A DNA stretch of 64,000 nucleotides from an uncultured Maribacter sp. (GCA_947504045.1 CANNFY010000001.1:372001-436000); one strand, 5' to 3'. Shown: positions 1-8,314, counted from the stretch's first letter. Notes: a model not told the origin generated them from the letters alone. Made by a program: numbers and translations.

Positions 1-2
1 CG

Positions 3-62
3 AAGTTCCAAAAAGTCCTCGAAATGCAAAAAAACTATTCCGCAATTTATGGAGCCGCATAA
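3..62 (+). CDS. C-terminal end of an unknown protein (cut by the left edge)
   Basis: An open frame runs from the left edge to a TAA at 60-62 and gives the last 19 residues, ending in NYSAIYGAA. It is convergent with the next gene, only 7 bases away, which fits a real gene end. The tail is too short to assign a family. The other two frames read through with less protein-like sequence. Confidence 0.4.
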   Translation, partial: KFQKVLEMQKNYSAIYGAA

Positions 63-69
63 AAGGAAA

Positions 70-363
70 TTAATTTATTTTATTGGAAATTAGTTTTGCT
101 AGTATTAAACCTATAATTCCACCAAATACAGATACTATTAAATTTACAATTAACCGTAAGCCATCAAAATCTCCATCATTCATAATATTCCAAGGACTAA
201 AGCCTAACCTTCCAAAAAGTTTAATAAACAATATACTGCCAAAAACACCAATTATAGTATTTCCTATACTACCAAAAGAATATTTTTTATAAATATAAGC
301 CGTGCTATTTGCAGCTATTATTCCTACTAAAATACTTATTAAAGATAGTAACGTTCCTGTCAT
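70..363 (-). CDS. Small integral membrane protein, GlsB/YeaQ/YmgE-like
   Basis: 97 residues. Two or three hydrophobic segments are visible: residues about 5-22, 33-50 and 72-93. Glycine-rich patches in the second and third (GNTIIGVFGS and FGGIIGLIL) resemble the small transglycosylase-associated/YeaQ stress membrane proteins. That family name is an inference from pattern; no catalytic residue is expected. The gene follows the cyd operon on the same strand with a 33-base gap and could be its last member. Function is not known. Confidence 0.55.
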   Translation of the reverse strand: MTGTLLSLISILVGIIAANSTAYIYKKYSFGSIGNTIIGVFGSILFIKLFGRLGFSPWNIMNDGDFDGLRLIVNLIVSVFGGIIGLILAKLISNKIN

Positions 364-396
364 ACCTAAATTTATATGTAGAAGTTACCTATACGT

Positions 397-1470
397 TTAA
401 TGTCCATAATCCATAGCATCTATTTTTCCGCCCAATAATCTTTTTTGTATAATTAGATATATTGAAATAAGAATAAAACCAATTATCCCCCAATTTAGCG
501 CTACAGATAAACCGTATTCTGGAGCCGAAGTATTATAAATTGTTAAAGGGTCATTTACAGCATTAACAGAAGGTAAAAGCACAGGAAATAACGAAGCTAA
601 TGAAGATGTAATTCCTCCAATAATTAATAAACAAGACAATATAAAACTATATATATCTTTTCTAATTTTTTTAATAAAAAACAACCCTATTAATCCTGTA
701 AGGTAAATAATAGGAAATACCATTAAATAAGGGTTATCTATAAAATTATTTAAAGAATTAGGGTTAATTATTTGCCATATAACTAAAGAGAATATTGTAA
801 ATACAGCAAGTATGCTATTTAAATTAAAAACTACCTTTTTAAGCTTAGTATTTATGGTTGAATTTGTTTTTAATACAATCCAATTAGCACCATGTATGGC
901 TAATGTAATTACAGATATTATTCCGATAACAATTGTAAACCAATCTATAACACCAGGTGTTTTACTTAAGGGGCTAAAACTACTATCCCATAACGGTAAA
1001 AAGAAGTAATGCCCTTCATAAACAGACACTCCTTTTTCTACACCACCTAAATTTACACCCCTTACAATATTACCTAATGCAATACCAAAAAATAGCGCTA
1101 GCAACAAACTAGACACTCCAAAAGAAACATCCCAAATGTCTTTCCACATTTGAAACTTAAATTGGCTTCTAAGTTCTAAGCCTATTGCCCTAAAAATAAT
1201 TAACCATAAAACTAAAATTAATGGCAAATAAAACCCACTAAAAACAGATGCATAAAAAGTTGGAAATGCCATAAAAAGCATACCGCCTGCAGCAACTAAC
1301 CAAACCTCATTAGAATCCCAAAATAGGCCTGCAGATTTTGCAATTACTTCTTTATCTTTTTCTTTTTTCGCCAAAAATAAATGGATTATTCCTGTACCAA
1401 AATCATAACCATCTAAAATAAAAAATACTGCTAAAACAATTGCTATTGCTATATACCAAAATAGTTCCAT
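397..1470 (-). CDS. cydB: Cytochrome bd quinol oxidase subunit II
   Basis: 357 residues, all helix-rich and hydrophobic. The N-terminus FFILDGYDFGTGIIHLFLAKK and the segment GLFWDSNEVWLVAAGG are typical of CydB. With CydA it forms the inner-membrane bd oxidase, which oxidises quinol and reduces oxygen at low oxygen tension without pumping protons. The start lies 3 bases after the cydA stop, so the two are co-transcribed and probably translationally coupled. Length is normal for the family (about 340-380). No small CydX-type gene is obvious after it. Confidence 0.93.
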   Translation of the reverse strand: MELFWYIAIAIVLAVFFILDGYDFGTGIIHLFLAKKEKDKEVIAKSAGLFWDSNEVWLVAAGGMLFMAFPTFYASVFSGFYLPLILVLWLIIFRAIGLELRSQFKFQMWKDIWDVSFGVSSLLLALFFGIALGNIVRGVNLGGVEKGVSVYEGHYFFLPLWDSSFSPLSKTPGVIDWFTIVIGIISVITLAIHGANWIVLKTNSTINTKLKKVVFNLNSILAVFTIFSLVIWQIINPNSLNNFIDNPYLMVFPIIYLTGLIGLFFIKKIRKDIYSFILSCLLIIGGITSSLASLFPVLLPSVNAVNDPLTIYNTSAPEYGLSVALNWGIIGFILISIYLIIQKRLLGGKIDAMDYGH

Positions 1471-1473
1471 AAT

Positions 1474-2805
1474 TTAATGTGTTTGGTGTTTTGGACCTTC
1501 GTTAATAGTTTTTCCAACTAAGACTAAAAATAATAATCCTAGAAGCATATATAAGGCAACAAAACCTAGTAAAGTAAATAATGTATTACCAGATGAAACT
1601 GTTGGAGAAATACCCTCGCTTGTTCGTAACAAACCATATACCAAATAAGGTTGTCTTCCTAATTCTGCTGTATACCATCCTGTAAGGTTTGCAATGTAAG
1701 GAAACGGAACTAAAAACATTATTACCCATAATAAAGGTTTTAATTGGTATAATTTTTTTTTCCATAAAAAGAACGCGGATATAAACATAACCCCTATAAA
1801 TATTGTACCTAAACCAACCATTATATGATATGCATAATATAACGCCGGAATATTATCTGGTAATTCTTCTTTTTTAAATTGATCCATTCCTGGAATTTGT
1901 CTACTCCAGTCTTGGTAGGTTAAAAAGCTTAGAATATTAGGTACTGCAATTTTATTATCTAGCTTTTTTTCTTGCATATTTGGCTGCCCTATTAGTACAA
2001 TTTCTGCTCCTGCATGTTCAGTTTCAAAAATACCTTCCATTGCTGCAAAAGATGCAGGCTGATATTTTGCTACATTTTTAGCGTTCCAATCTCCTGTAGG
2101 GAAAGCAACTAATAAACTAGAAATAGTTCCAAAAATAACTCCTGTTTTTAAAAATAGTTTTCCATACTCCAGATTCTTATTTCGTAATATATAAAAGGCC
2201 CCAATACTTGCTACAACAAAAGAAGAAGTTACTACTGATGCAAATTGGTTATGTAAAAAAGCTGGCAATAGCCAAGGGTTGCTAAAAAGCGATGTAAAGT
2301 TTTCTAACACAAACTTACCGTTATCTAATATCTCATACCCTACAGGATGCTGCATCCAAGCATTTGTTGCCAAAATAAACCATCCGCTAGCCCAAGAACC
2401 TAAAAACACAAAAAAACCTGTTAAAAAGTGTAATTTTTGCCCCATTAGTTTTTCTCCAAAAATAAAGAGTGCTAAAAAAGAAGATTCTAAAAAGAAAGAA
2501 AACATTCCTTCCATAGCCAACGTTTGTCCTATTACGCTTCCTGTAAGTTCAGAGAATTTTGCCCAATTGGTACCAAACTGAAACTCCATAGGAATACCTG
2601 TTACTACACCCATTGTAAAATTAATGGCAAAAATTTTCATGAAAAATTTAGCAGCATCATTATATTTTTCAATATTATTTCTAAGGTATTGTCCTTTAAA
2701 AAAGACGATGATTAATGACAATCCCATTGTTAATTGCGGAAATATGTAATGAAATGTGATAGTAAAAGCAAATTGCAACCTATCATAAAAAAGCATGTCT
2801 TCCAT
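1474..2805 (-). CDS. cydA: Cytochrome bd quinol oxidase subunit I (short Q-loop form)
   Basis: 443 residues. His19 (RLQFAFTITFHY) sits at the same number as the haem b595 ligand of E. coli CydA. The acidic helix AMEGMFSFFLESSFLALF carries the conserved glutamates, and GRQP is present in AELGRQPYLVYG. The protein is about 80 residues shorter than the E. coli form (about 522), consistent with the short quinol loop common in Bacteroidota. It is first in a cydAB operon read leftwards. The upstream region holds no copy of the GTAAC-N4-GTTAC palindrome found nearby, so control by the adjacent Crp/Fnr protein is plausible but not shown. Confidence 0.93.
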   Translation of the reverse strand: MEDMLFYDRLQFAFTITFHYIFPQLTMGLSLIIVFFKGQYLRNNIEKYNDAAKFFMKIFAINFTMGVVTGIPMEFQFGTNWAKFSELTGSVIGQTLAMEGMFSFFLESSFLALFIFGEKLMGQKLHFLTGFFVFLGSWASGWFILATNAWMQHPVGYEILDNGKFVLENFTSLFSNPWLLPAFLHNQFASVVTSSFVVASIGAFYILRNKNLEYGKLFLKTGVIFGTISSLLVAFPTGDWNAKNVAKYQPASFAAMEGIFETEHAGAEIVLIGQPNMQEKKLDNKIAVPNILSFLTYQDWSRQIPGMDQFKKEELPDNIPALYYAYHIMVGLGTIFIGVMFISAFFLWKKKLYQLKPLLWVIMFLVPFPYIANLTGWYTAELGRQPYLVYGLLRTSEGISPTVSSGNTLFTLLGFVALYMLLGLLFLVLVGKTINEGPKHQTH

Positions 2806-2887
2806 ACTAAAATATTTTATTGAAGCTTATTTTGTCTAAGCACATGCAAGTTACTCCATAGAAGTAAAAAAGGGAATTTTTAAATCA

Positions 2888-2914
2888 TAAAAAAGGCAAA
2901 ACATTTGTTTTACC
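2888..2914 (-). terminator. Intrinsic terminator after the DUF2892 gene
   Basis: Arms GGTAAAAC and GTTTTGCC (minus-strand reading) pair over 8 positions with one mismatch and an AAAT loop (plus-strand arms 2895-2902 and 2907-2914). A run of six T follows on the minus strand. It closes the rhodanese/DUF2892 unit before cydA. Confidence 0.8.
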
Positions 2915-2944
2915 TTTAACAAAATTGCGTTTTTAAAAAGCCAC

Positions 2945-3157
2945 TTATTTATTGGGCTTAATTTTACAAGTACTTATACCAAATATTCTGTATAATGGAC
3001 AAAAACTAATAAAGCTTGTTGCAACAAATATTACAGCTAAAACCATAAGAACATATGCTAAAGTGCCACTAATTACATTAGTATAATAAAGTGCAAAAAC
3101 TACTCCTGCTAAAATAAAACGAATAATGCGATCTGCGCCGCTTAGATTTTTTTTCAT
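2945..3157 (-). CDS. DUF2892 small membrane protein (YgaP-type transmembrane domain)
   Basis: 70 residues from the ATG at 3157 (MKKNLSGADRIIRF). This start was chosen because the longer frame to 3220 would run into the stop of the gene before it and adds residues atypical of the family. The sequence shows the DUF2892 pattern: the GADRIIRF start, two membrane helices, then FCPLYRIFGISTC near the end. DUF2892 is often fused or adjacent to rhodanese domains (as in YgaP), as here. It probably anchors or assists sulfur-carrier chemistry at the inner membrane; this is inference from context. Confidence 0.85.
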   Translation of the reverse strand: MKKNLSGADRIIRFILAGVVFALYYTNVISGTLAYVLMVLAVIFVATSFISFCPLYRIFGISTCKIKPNK

Positions 3158-3176
3158 AATTATAAAGTTTAATAAG

Positions 3177-3518
3177 TTAATATTTAGAAAATCCTCCTTG
3201 TAAGTCATATATTTTTTCAAAACCCATAGCTGCTAGTTTATGCGCTGCAGATTTACTACGCGAGCCAGAACGGCAATAGATAAAAAGAGGAATTGTTTTG
3301 TCTAATTTTTCAAAATAAGAAGTGAATTTTTTTGAGCTAAAAAAATCTACATTTATTGCATTTTTTATATGCCCTTCTGCATATTCATTTGGGGTACGAA
3401 CATCTATAAGTGGCACCTTTTTACCTGAAGTAGCCTTTGCAAATGAAGTATTTGATAAAAGTATTATGTGTTTTGAATACTCTTTTTTTCTACTAAACAA
3501 ATTAATTAAAAAAGACAT
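3177..3518 (-). CDS. Rhodanese-like sulfurtransferase
   Basis: 113 residues from the ATG at 3518. The rhodanese signature includes LIDVRTPNEYAEGHIKNAINV and the active-site loop FIYCRSGSRS with the persulfide cysteine. The frame extends to an ATG at 3539, but a predicted -7 box (minus-strand TAATTTTA, 3541-3548) would put the transcript start near 3535, so the ATG at 3518 is preferred. It is followed by DUF2892, the usual YgaP-like pairing. A Crp/Fnr-type palindrome lies upstream at 3571-3584. Likely role: sulfide or persulfide handling. Confidence 0.85.
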   Translation of the reverse strand: MSFLINLFSRKKEYSKHIILLSNTSFAKATSGKKVPLIDVRTPNEYAEGHIKNAINVDFFSSKKFTSYFEKLDKTIPLFIYCRSGSRSKSAAHKLAAMGFEKIYDLQGGFSKY

Positions 3519-3570
3519 AGTTTTATTTTGTAATACCATGTAAAATTAGTTTACAAAAATCTATGCCACA

Positions 3571-3584
3571 GTAACATATGTTAC
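3571..3584. promoter_or_regulatory. Crp/Fnr-type operator upstream of the rhodanese gene
   Basis: Perfect 14-base palindrome GTAACATATGTTAC. Its centre is 33 bases upstream of a -7-like box (3541-3548), which puts it near -42 relative to the predicted transcript start, a class II activator position. A near-identical site sits upstream of the DUF983-crp pair at 4678-4691. Confidence 0.7.
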
Positions 3585-3601
3585 ACTAAAAAAAATACCA
3601 A

Positions 3602-4234
3602 CTATAAATCTACCAACAATATATGGTTTCTACTTAATTTTATTTTCCCCATATTTTCTAGCTTTTTAAGAAGTCTAGAAACTACTACTCTAGAAGTATG
3701 TAGCTCATATGCAATTTCTTGATGAGTTGTTGTAATATTATTGTTATTTGTAACTCTTGCTTTGTCCTTTAAATACTTAAGTAAGCGTTCATCCATTTTT
3801 AGAAAAGCAATACTATCTACTGTTTCCATTACTTCATTTAAGCGATTATGGTAGCTATTTAAAACAAAGGTTCTCCAACTACCATATTTAGACATCCATT
3901 CTTCCATTTTTTGAATAGGTATCATTAGTAATTTTACAGGAGTTTCTGTAACTGCTCTAATTTCACTTTTAGACTGTCCTAAACAACAACTCAAAGTCAT
4001 TGCGCAAGTATCTCCATTTTCTAAAAAATATAAGAGGAGTTCGTCTCCATTTGTGTCTTCTCTAAAAATTTTAATTACACCAGAAAGTAATAAAGGCATA
4101 GACTTAATATAGTCTCCTATTTCTATTATTTTAAAATTTTCTGGAATTTCTTTAAAGGTAGCTACTTGGTTAATTTCGGTAATTAAGCCCTCCTCAAAAA
4201 CATCCTTGTAGTTATCCTTTAATTCTTGAATCAT
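3602..4234 (-). CDS. Crp/Fnr family transcriptional regulator
   Basis: 210 residues. An N-terminal cyclic-nucleotide-binding-type beta-roll (about residues 25-140) is followed by a winged helix with the recognition segment THQEIAYELHTSRVVVSRLLKKLE. The cysteines in GDTCAMTLSCCLGQSKS lie in the effector domain, as in a Bacteroidota subfamily. There is no N-terminal Fnr iron-sulfur cysteine cluster, so oxygen sensing by that route is unlikely. The start overlaps the end of the DUF983 gene by 23 bases, so they share a transcript. The palindrome at 4678-4691 upstream of that transcript suggests autoregulation. Beneath it lie the rhodanese gene, with the same site, and cydAB. Confidence 0.9.
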   Translation of the reverse strand: MIQELKDNYKDVFEEGLITEINQVATFKEIPENFKIIEIGDYIKSMPLLLSGVIKIFREDTNGDELLLYFLENGDTCAMTLSCCLGQSKSEIRAVTETPVKLLMIPIQKMEEWMSKYGSWRTFVLNSYHNRLNEVMETVDSIAFLKMDERLLKYLKDKARVTNNNNITTTHQEIAYELHTSRVVVSRLLKKLENMGKIKLSRNHILLVDL

Positions 4235-4634
4235 TTTTGCTTTCTCTTTTTACTTTGGCTGCAATTTCTTTATCAAAATTAAAAAAAATATTTGCCCAAA
4301 TAGATTTAGAAACTGCTCCTATATACGGCATAGCTAAAAGTAAAACTATTATAATGGCTATAAAAGTATTTAAAAGAGAAAAATCTACTCTAAAAATTTG
4401 AATTAACGTATAAACGGCAACTGCAACAGCAATACCAACAGCGTAGGAAACATACATAGAACCGTAGTAAAAACTAGGCTCTATACTATACTTTAAATTA
4501 CATTTAGGACAATGCTTTTTAACCTTATTAAAGTTTCTAATTTTATATGGGTTTGCCTCTAAAAATTCCCCTTTGCAACATCTAGGACATTTTAAAAATA
4601 AAATACTATAAAGTTTAGACTCTTTAAAAGGCAT
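4212..4634 (-). CDS. DUF983 family membrane protein with zinc-ribbon cysteines
   Basis: 140 residues. CPRC (Cys16, Cys19) and CPKC (Cys42, Cys45) form a likely zinc ribbon, followed by two membrane helices at about residues 57-80 and 88-110, the DUF983 arrangement. Members are often found near cytochrome oxidase genes, but the role is not established. First gene of a two-gene unit with the Crp/Fnr regulator, whose start it overlaps. Confidence 0.85.
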   Translation of the reverse strand: MPFKESKLYSILFLKCPRCCKGEFLEANPYKIRNFNKVKKHCPKCNLKYSIEPSFYYGSMYVSYAVGIAVAVAVYTLIQIFRVDFSLLNTFIAIIIVLLLAMPYIGAVSKSIWANIFFNFDKEIAAKVKRESKNDSRIKG

Positions 4635-4647
4635 ACTTTTTTAGATA

Positions 4648-4691
4648 CAAAAGTACTACTTTACACTTGTGCCAAAAGTAACATAGGTTAC
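4648..4691 (-). promoter_or_regulatory. Promoter and Crp/Fnr-type operator of the DUF983-crp unit
   Basis: The minus-strand -7 box TACTTTTG (4648-4655) fits TAnnTTTG. The palindrome GTAACATAGGTTAC (4678-4691, one mismatched pair) is centred 33 bases upstream of the centre of that box, the same distance as at the rhodanese promoter. The -33 element is poor (a TTTTG just inside the operator), which suits a promoter that needs an activator. Confidence 0.65.
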
Positions 4692-4695
4692 ATTG

Positions 4696-5601
4696 CTATT
4701 TTTTAGTTTGGCTACTAAAAGTACTTTCAAATATTTTATCTGCATTAGCAGACTCAAACCCTTCTCTCCTTTGTTCTCTTGTTAATTTAGAAGGCGAAAC
4801 ACTTGCAAATTCTGGCAATGGTAAACGTTCTGCAAACTCTACATAACTACCCGATATTTTTGCCTGTTTGTTGTTTAAAAAAGTGGCATTAATCATTTGC
4901 GCAACGGTACTACTTTGTTTTAAAAGACCATCTGCACTTGTTTTAATTTTTCCTCCAGCCGTATTTAAACGAATACCTATTGACTCTAGAAAATCATTAA
5001 ACTTTGCTACAGTATTATATTTTTCTGGAAGCTCATGTACACTAATTGTATAATGGTTTAGATAATATCTATTATAAATTACCCATGATGCATACTCGCT
5101 TTCTGCTAGTAATGCATTATAGTCTTCTAATGAAGGTAATTGCCATAATGGTTTATAAAAGAAAGCACCTACCTCTTGTCCATTATTTAAGTTTAAAATA
5201 TCTACTGGATCTACAGTAATTTCTTGAGTATATTTTAAAATTATTGCTTGTGTTTCTTTTGACAAATCTTGTACTCTTAACTCACTTATAAATATACGTG
5301 GGTATTCTGGAGAAGGTGGTGCATACCAATAAGCATCTAACTTTTTTCCTTCAAAATAAAAATAGTCTTCTTTGGTATACCCATAGTGCAAAAATATTTT
5401 TTCAAAAGAGTTTATACCTAAATTAGGAACCCCTAAGGTTCTAAATGCAATATGATCATTTACAATATCATCTTGACTAGATATAAGACCATTACTTACC
5501 ATTGCATTACTTATTTTCTTTACATCTGGCACACGCTCTAAATACGGCTTAAACAAACCTTGTAAAATAACATCTAACCCTTCTTTTTTATCAAAATTCA
5601 T
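4696..5601 (-). CDS. DUF1338 protein, 2-oxoadipate dioxygenase/decarboxylase (HglS)-like
   Basis: 301 residues. DUF1338 proteins are VOC-fold, iron-dependent enzymes; characterised HglS converts 2-oxoadipate to 2-hydroxyglutarate in lysine catabolism. The visible counterparts of the HglS metal and substrate residues are HIAFR (His50 and Arg54), LNHYT (His183) and SYVEFAERLP (Glu256). The protein is much shorter than HglS (about 460), so it belongs to the compact branch, whose substrate is not certain. It is divergent from a LysR regulator across a 76-base gap that holds both promoters, so that regulator probably controls it. Confidence 0.8.
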   Translation of the reverse strand: MNFDKKEGLDVILQGLFKPYLERVPDVKKISNAMVSNGLISSQDDIVNDHIAFRTLGVPNLGINSFEKIFLHYGYTKEDYFYFEGKKLDAYWYAPPSPEYPRIFISELRVQDLSKETQAIILKYTQEITVDPVDILNLNNGQEVGAFFYKPLWQLPSLEDYNALLAESEYASWVIYNRYYLNHYTISVHELPEKYNTVAKFNDFLESIGIRLNTAGGKIKTSADGLLKQSSTVAQMINATFLNNKQAKISGSYVEFAERLPLPEFASVSPSKLTREQRREGFESANADKIFESTFSSQTKK

Positions 5602-5627
5602 AATCGCAATTTTAGGTAATTCTTAAT

Positions 5628-5660
5628 ATCAAAATTAATTGTACTTTTGATTAATAACAA
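5628..5660. promoter_or_regulatory. Overlapping divergent promoters with LysR-type inverted repeat
   Basis: ATCAAAA (5628-5634) and TTTTGAT (5645-5651) form a perfect 7-base inverted repeat around 10 bases. The left arm contains a minus-strand -7 box TAATTTTG (5630-5637), with a -33 TTG at 5658-5660 and 20-base spacing, for the DUF1338 gene. The right arm contains a plus-strand -7 box TACTTTTG (5642-5649) for lysR. One bound regulator could therefore cover both start sites. Confidence 0.6.
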
Positions 5661-5677
5661 TTCTTATTAATTATTAA

Positions 5678-6565
5678 GTGATAAGTATTACTAATCAAAT
5701 AGAAATAAGGCAGCTTCGTTATTTTGTAACTTTAGCTGAGATATTACATTTTAGAAAAGCCGCTGATGCTTTAGCTATATCACAATCTGCTTTAAGCCAA
5801 CAAATACATCTTTTAGAATCTATTGTGGGTGCTAAACTTTTAGATCGCAACAACAGAAATGTGTATTTAAACAAGTCTGGTGAGTTATTTTTGTTTGAAG
5901 CTAAAAAAATACTTAGGCAAGTAGAGCACTCTATTTATAATTGGAAATTGCAAAATGATGGTATTAAAGGTATTTTAAAAATAGGATTTGTTGCATCTGC
6001 AATGCAAAAATACTTACCTCCTATTTTAAAATCTTATGATAAAGAATATTCAAAAATTAAATTGCAATTAGAAGAATTAACAAATATTGATCAGTTAAAA
6101 AACATAGAAGAAAAAACTATAGATATTGGTTTTATGCGTTCTAACAAAGTACATTCTAATATACTATTAAAACCTATTTTTAAAGAACACTTTACTCTAG
6201 TATTACCAAAAGAACACTCTATTAACCAATCTAACTTTAAAAATATTGGGCAACTTTCTGAAGCCCCTTTTATACTTTTTCCTAATGATAATAGCCCGTT
6301 ATATTACCAAAAAATAATAACACTTTGCGCTACACATGGTTTTAGTCCTAAAATTGCCCATAAGTCTATACATGCTCCTACTATTTTTAGACTTGTAGAA
6401 AATAATATGGGTGTATCTATAATTCCGAACTCTTTACGAGATGATTTTAATTATGAGGTAAAATACATAGAGTTAAAAAACATTCCGGAAAAAACCGAAC
6501 TTTATGCAGCTTGGCATAAAGAAAACGACAATCCTGCTTTAAAGCATTTATTAAATTTAATCTAA
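5678..6565 (+). CDS. LysR family transcriptional regulator
   Basis: 295 residues from a GTG at 5678, the only plausible start before the conserved IEIRQLRYFVTLAE. The N-terminal helix-turn-helix is clear (FRKAADALAISQSALSQQIH), followed by the two-lobed periplasmic-binding-like effector domain from about residue 95. It is divergent from the DUF1338 gene with overlapping promoters, the classic LysR layout, so it most likely responds to that enzyme's substrate. No effector can be read from the sequence. Confidence 0.9.
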   Translation: MISITNQIEIRQLRYFVTLAEILHFRKAADALAISQSALSQQIHLLESIVGAKLLDRNNRNVYLNKSGELFLFEAKKILRQVEHSIYNWKLQNDGIKGILKIGFVASAMQKYLPPILKSYDKEYSKIKLQLEELTNIDQLKNIEEKTIDIGFMRSNKVHSNILLKPIFKEHFTLVLPKEHSINQSNFKNIGQLSEAPFILFPNDNSPLYYQKIITLCATHGFSPKIAHKSIHAPTIFRLVENNMGVSIIPNSLRDDFNYEVKYIELKNIPEKTELYAAWHKENDNPALKHLLNLI

Positions 6566-6570
6566 CAAGA

Positions 6571-7398
6571 TTATAGGTTATAAAATTCTGATGCAGTATT
6601 ACCCATAATTGCATTTTGTTCTGTTGTAGTAAGTTTACGTATAAAATTAGTGGTAAGAGAAATTACTGTTTTATAACCACCTGCCACTAAACACACTGGC
6701 CAATCGGAACCGTACATAATACGTTTTGACCCAAATGATTTTAAAATTAGTTGCATATAAGGTTCTATTTGCTCAGGTGTCCATGTATTATAATCTGCCT
6801 CTGTTATCATTCCAGAAATTTTACAATAAACATTTTCGTGCTTTGCAATTTCTGCAATTAATACTGCCCATCCACTAAAAAAACCATCTTTTATATATGG
6901 TTTTGCAATATGATCTATAACAAATTTTTGATTTGGAAAAAGTTTTACAAATTCTAACACTGCACCTAATTGGTGTGGTAGCACTAATATATCATACACA
7001 TAATTATACTGCTCTAAATTAGAAATGCCGTGAATAAAATTTTTACGCAAAATAAAATTAGGGTCAGCTTCAGCTTGTACAATATGCCGAAAACCTTTTA
7101 TTATAGAAAAGTCCTGGTATTTTTCTAAATCATTTACAACAGTATTGCTTTGAAAATCTACCCAACCTACAATACCTTTTATAAAACTATTTTCTTTAGA
7201 TAATTTTATAAGAAACTCATTTTCTTGTATGGTTTGATCTGCCTGTACTGCAATGCAACCATCAACTTTATTTTCTTTATATACTTTTTCTAAATCTTCG
7301 GGTAAAAAATCACGTCGAATTACCGCCATTTCATCATTTATCCAACTATGAGTTTCTTTTTTATATTTCCAAAAATGCTGATGAGAATCTAGTATCAT
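6571..7398 (-). CDS. Amidohydrolase family lactonase (L-fuconolactonase/L-rhamnonolactonase-like)
   Basis: 275 residues, a TIM-barrel amidohydrolase of the COG3618 type. Visible motifs are DSHQHFW at the N-terminus, VIDHIAKP in the middle and MYGSDWPVC near the C-terminus, which provide the histidines and the catalytic aspartate. Characterised relatives open the lactones of L-fucose or L-rhamnose to the aldonates. In this window it fits with the fucose-dehydrogenase-like SDR (about 18 kb), the mutarotase (17.5 kb) and the GH29 fucosidase (23 kb), though it sits apart from them. Sugar specificity is inferred. Confidence 0.75.
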   Translation of the reverse strand: MILDSHQHFWKYKKETHSWINDEMAVIRRDFLPEDLEKVYKENKVDGCIAVQADQTIQENEFLIKLSKENSFIKGIVGWVDFQSNTVVNDLEKYQDFSIIKGFRHIVQAEADPNFILRKNFIHGISNLEQYNYVYDILVLPHQLGAVLEFVKLFPNQKFVIDHIAKPYIKDGFFSGWAVLIAEIAKHENVYCKISGMITEADYNTWTPEQIEPYMQLILKSFGSKRIMYGSDWPVCLVAGGYKTVISLTTNFIRKLTTTEQNAIMGNTASEFYNL

Positions 7399-7483
7399 TT
7401 ACTCGCTTTATTGTATAGCAATATAAATATAATAATCCTGTATTTAAAAAGCGGTTAATTGTATACCTGCATTTTATATAAAG

Positions 7484-7537
7484 AAAAAAATGGATGTTAT
7501 CTTACCAGATTATTTTATCTGAAAGATAACACCCATT
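7484..7537 (-). terminator. Intrinsic terminator of the kdgK-kdgA unit
   Basis: On the minus strand TGTTATCTT pairs with AAGATAACA (plus-strand arms 7496-7503 and 7524-7531). A second inner stem CAGAT/ATCTG lies between them, and a run of seven T follows. It lies about 70 bases after the aldolase stop and before the lactonase gene, so these are separate units. Confidence 0.85.
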
Positions 7538-7603
7538 AATGTGTTATTTTATATAAGTAAGTTTATTAAAACCTAAAACTTACTTATAAACTATGTACTA
7601 AAA

Positions 7604-8272
7604 TTATTTTCTAATCTCTTTAATTAAAGCAATTGTATTTTTAACATCTTGCTCTAATTTTGCATAGTCTTTATTTGCTATAATGTCTTTGCTAATAAGC
7701 TTAGATCCCATACCTACACAAGTTACACCTGCATCAAACCAACCTCTTAAGTTAGATTCTTCTATACTTACACCACCTGTTGGCATAATACTTGTCCAAG
7801 GTTGAGGGCCTTTAATTGCAGAAACAAATCCTGGTCCGTAAGTAGAACCTGGGAATAATTTTACAACTTCGCAACCTAACTCTTCTGCCTTGTTTATTTC
7901 AGTTAAAGAACCACATCCTGGAGACCATAAAACTTTTCTACGGTTACAAGCTATTGCAATATCTTCTCTTAAAGAAGGTGTTACAATAAAGTTAGCTCCC
8001 ATTTGCATAAACAAAGATGCTGCTCCTGCGTCTGTAATAGAACCAACTCCCATTATCATTCCTGGTAGTTCTTTAATTGCATATTTATTTAGTTCTAAAA
8101 AAACCTCATAAGCGAAATCTCCACGAGCTGTAAACTCCATTAAACGAGCTCCACCATTGTAACAAGCTTTTAAAACTTTTTTACCTAACTCTACATCAGG
8201 GTGGTAAAATAAAGGAACCATTCCAGTTTCTTTCATTACCTGCGCTACTTCTATTCTTGAATATTGTGCCAT
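7604..8272 (-). CDS. eda: 2-dehydro-3-deoxy-phosphogluconate (KDPG) aldolase
   Basis: 222 residues, a class I aldolase TIM barrel. MEFTARGDF supplies the conserved glutamate and arginine, and VVKLFPGSTYGPGF carries the Schiff-base lysine (KLFPG motif). It cleaves KDPG to pyruvate and glyceraldehyde 3-phosphate, the step after KDG kinase, encoded just upstream on the same strand. The 69-base gap between them carries a strong stem-loop (8285-8314). Members may also act on 4-hydroxy-2-oxoglutarate. Together with kduI/kduD this completes the route from unsaturated uronates to central metabolism. Confidence 0.93.
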   Translation of the reverse strand: MAQYSRIEVAQVMKETGMVPLFYHPDVELGKKVLKACYNGGARLMEFTARGDFAYEVFLELNKYAIKELPGMIMGVGSITDAGAASLFMQMGANFIVTPSLREDIAIACNRRKVLWSPGCGSLTEINKAEELGCEVVKLFPGSTYGPGFVSAIKGPQPWTSIMPTGGVSIEESNLRGWFDAGVTCVGMGSKLISKDIIANKDYAKLEQDVKNTIALIKEIRK

Positions 8273-8284
8273 AATTTTATAGGT

Positions 8285-8314
8285 AAGTCCTTCCCTTAAA
8301 TAAGAGAAGGACTT
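8285..8314 (-). repeat. Stem-loop between kdgK and the KDPG aldolase gene
   Basis: AAGTCCTTC (8285-8293) and GAAGGACTT (8306-8314) are perfect 9-base arms, with a further CTT/AAG pairing inside the loop. No T-run follows on the minus strand, so it looks like an intercistronic mRNA structure rather than a full terminator. Confidence 0.6.

Noticed and set aside
2830-2870. Inverted TTACT/AGTAA upstream of cydA as a Crp/Fnr site
   Set aside because: The half-sites are in a different order and spacing from the GTAAC-N4-GTTAC motif; too short to support.
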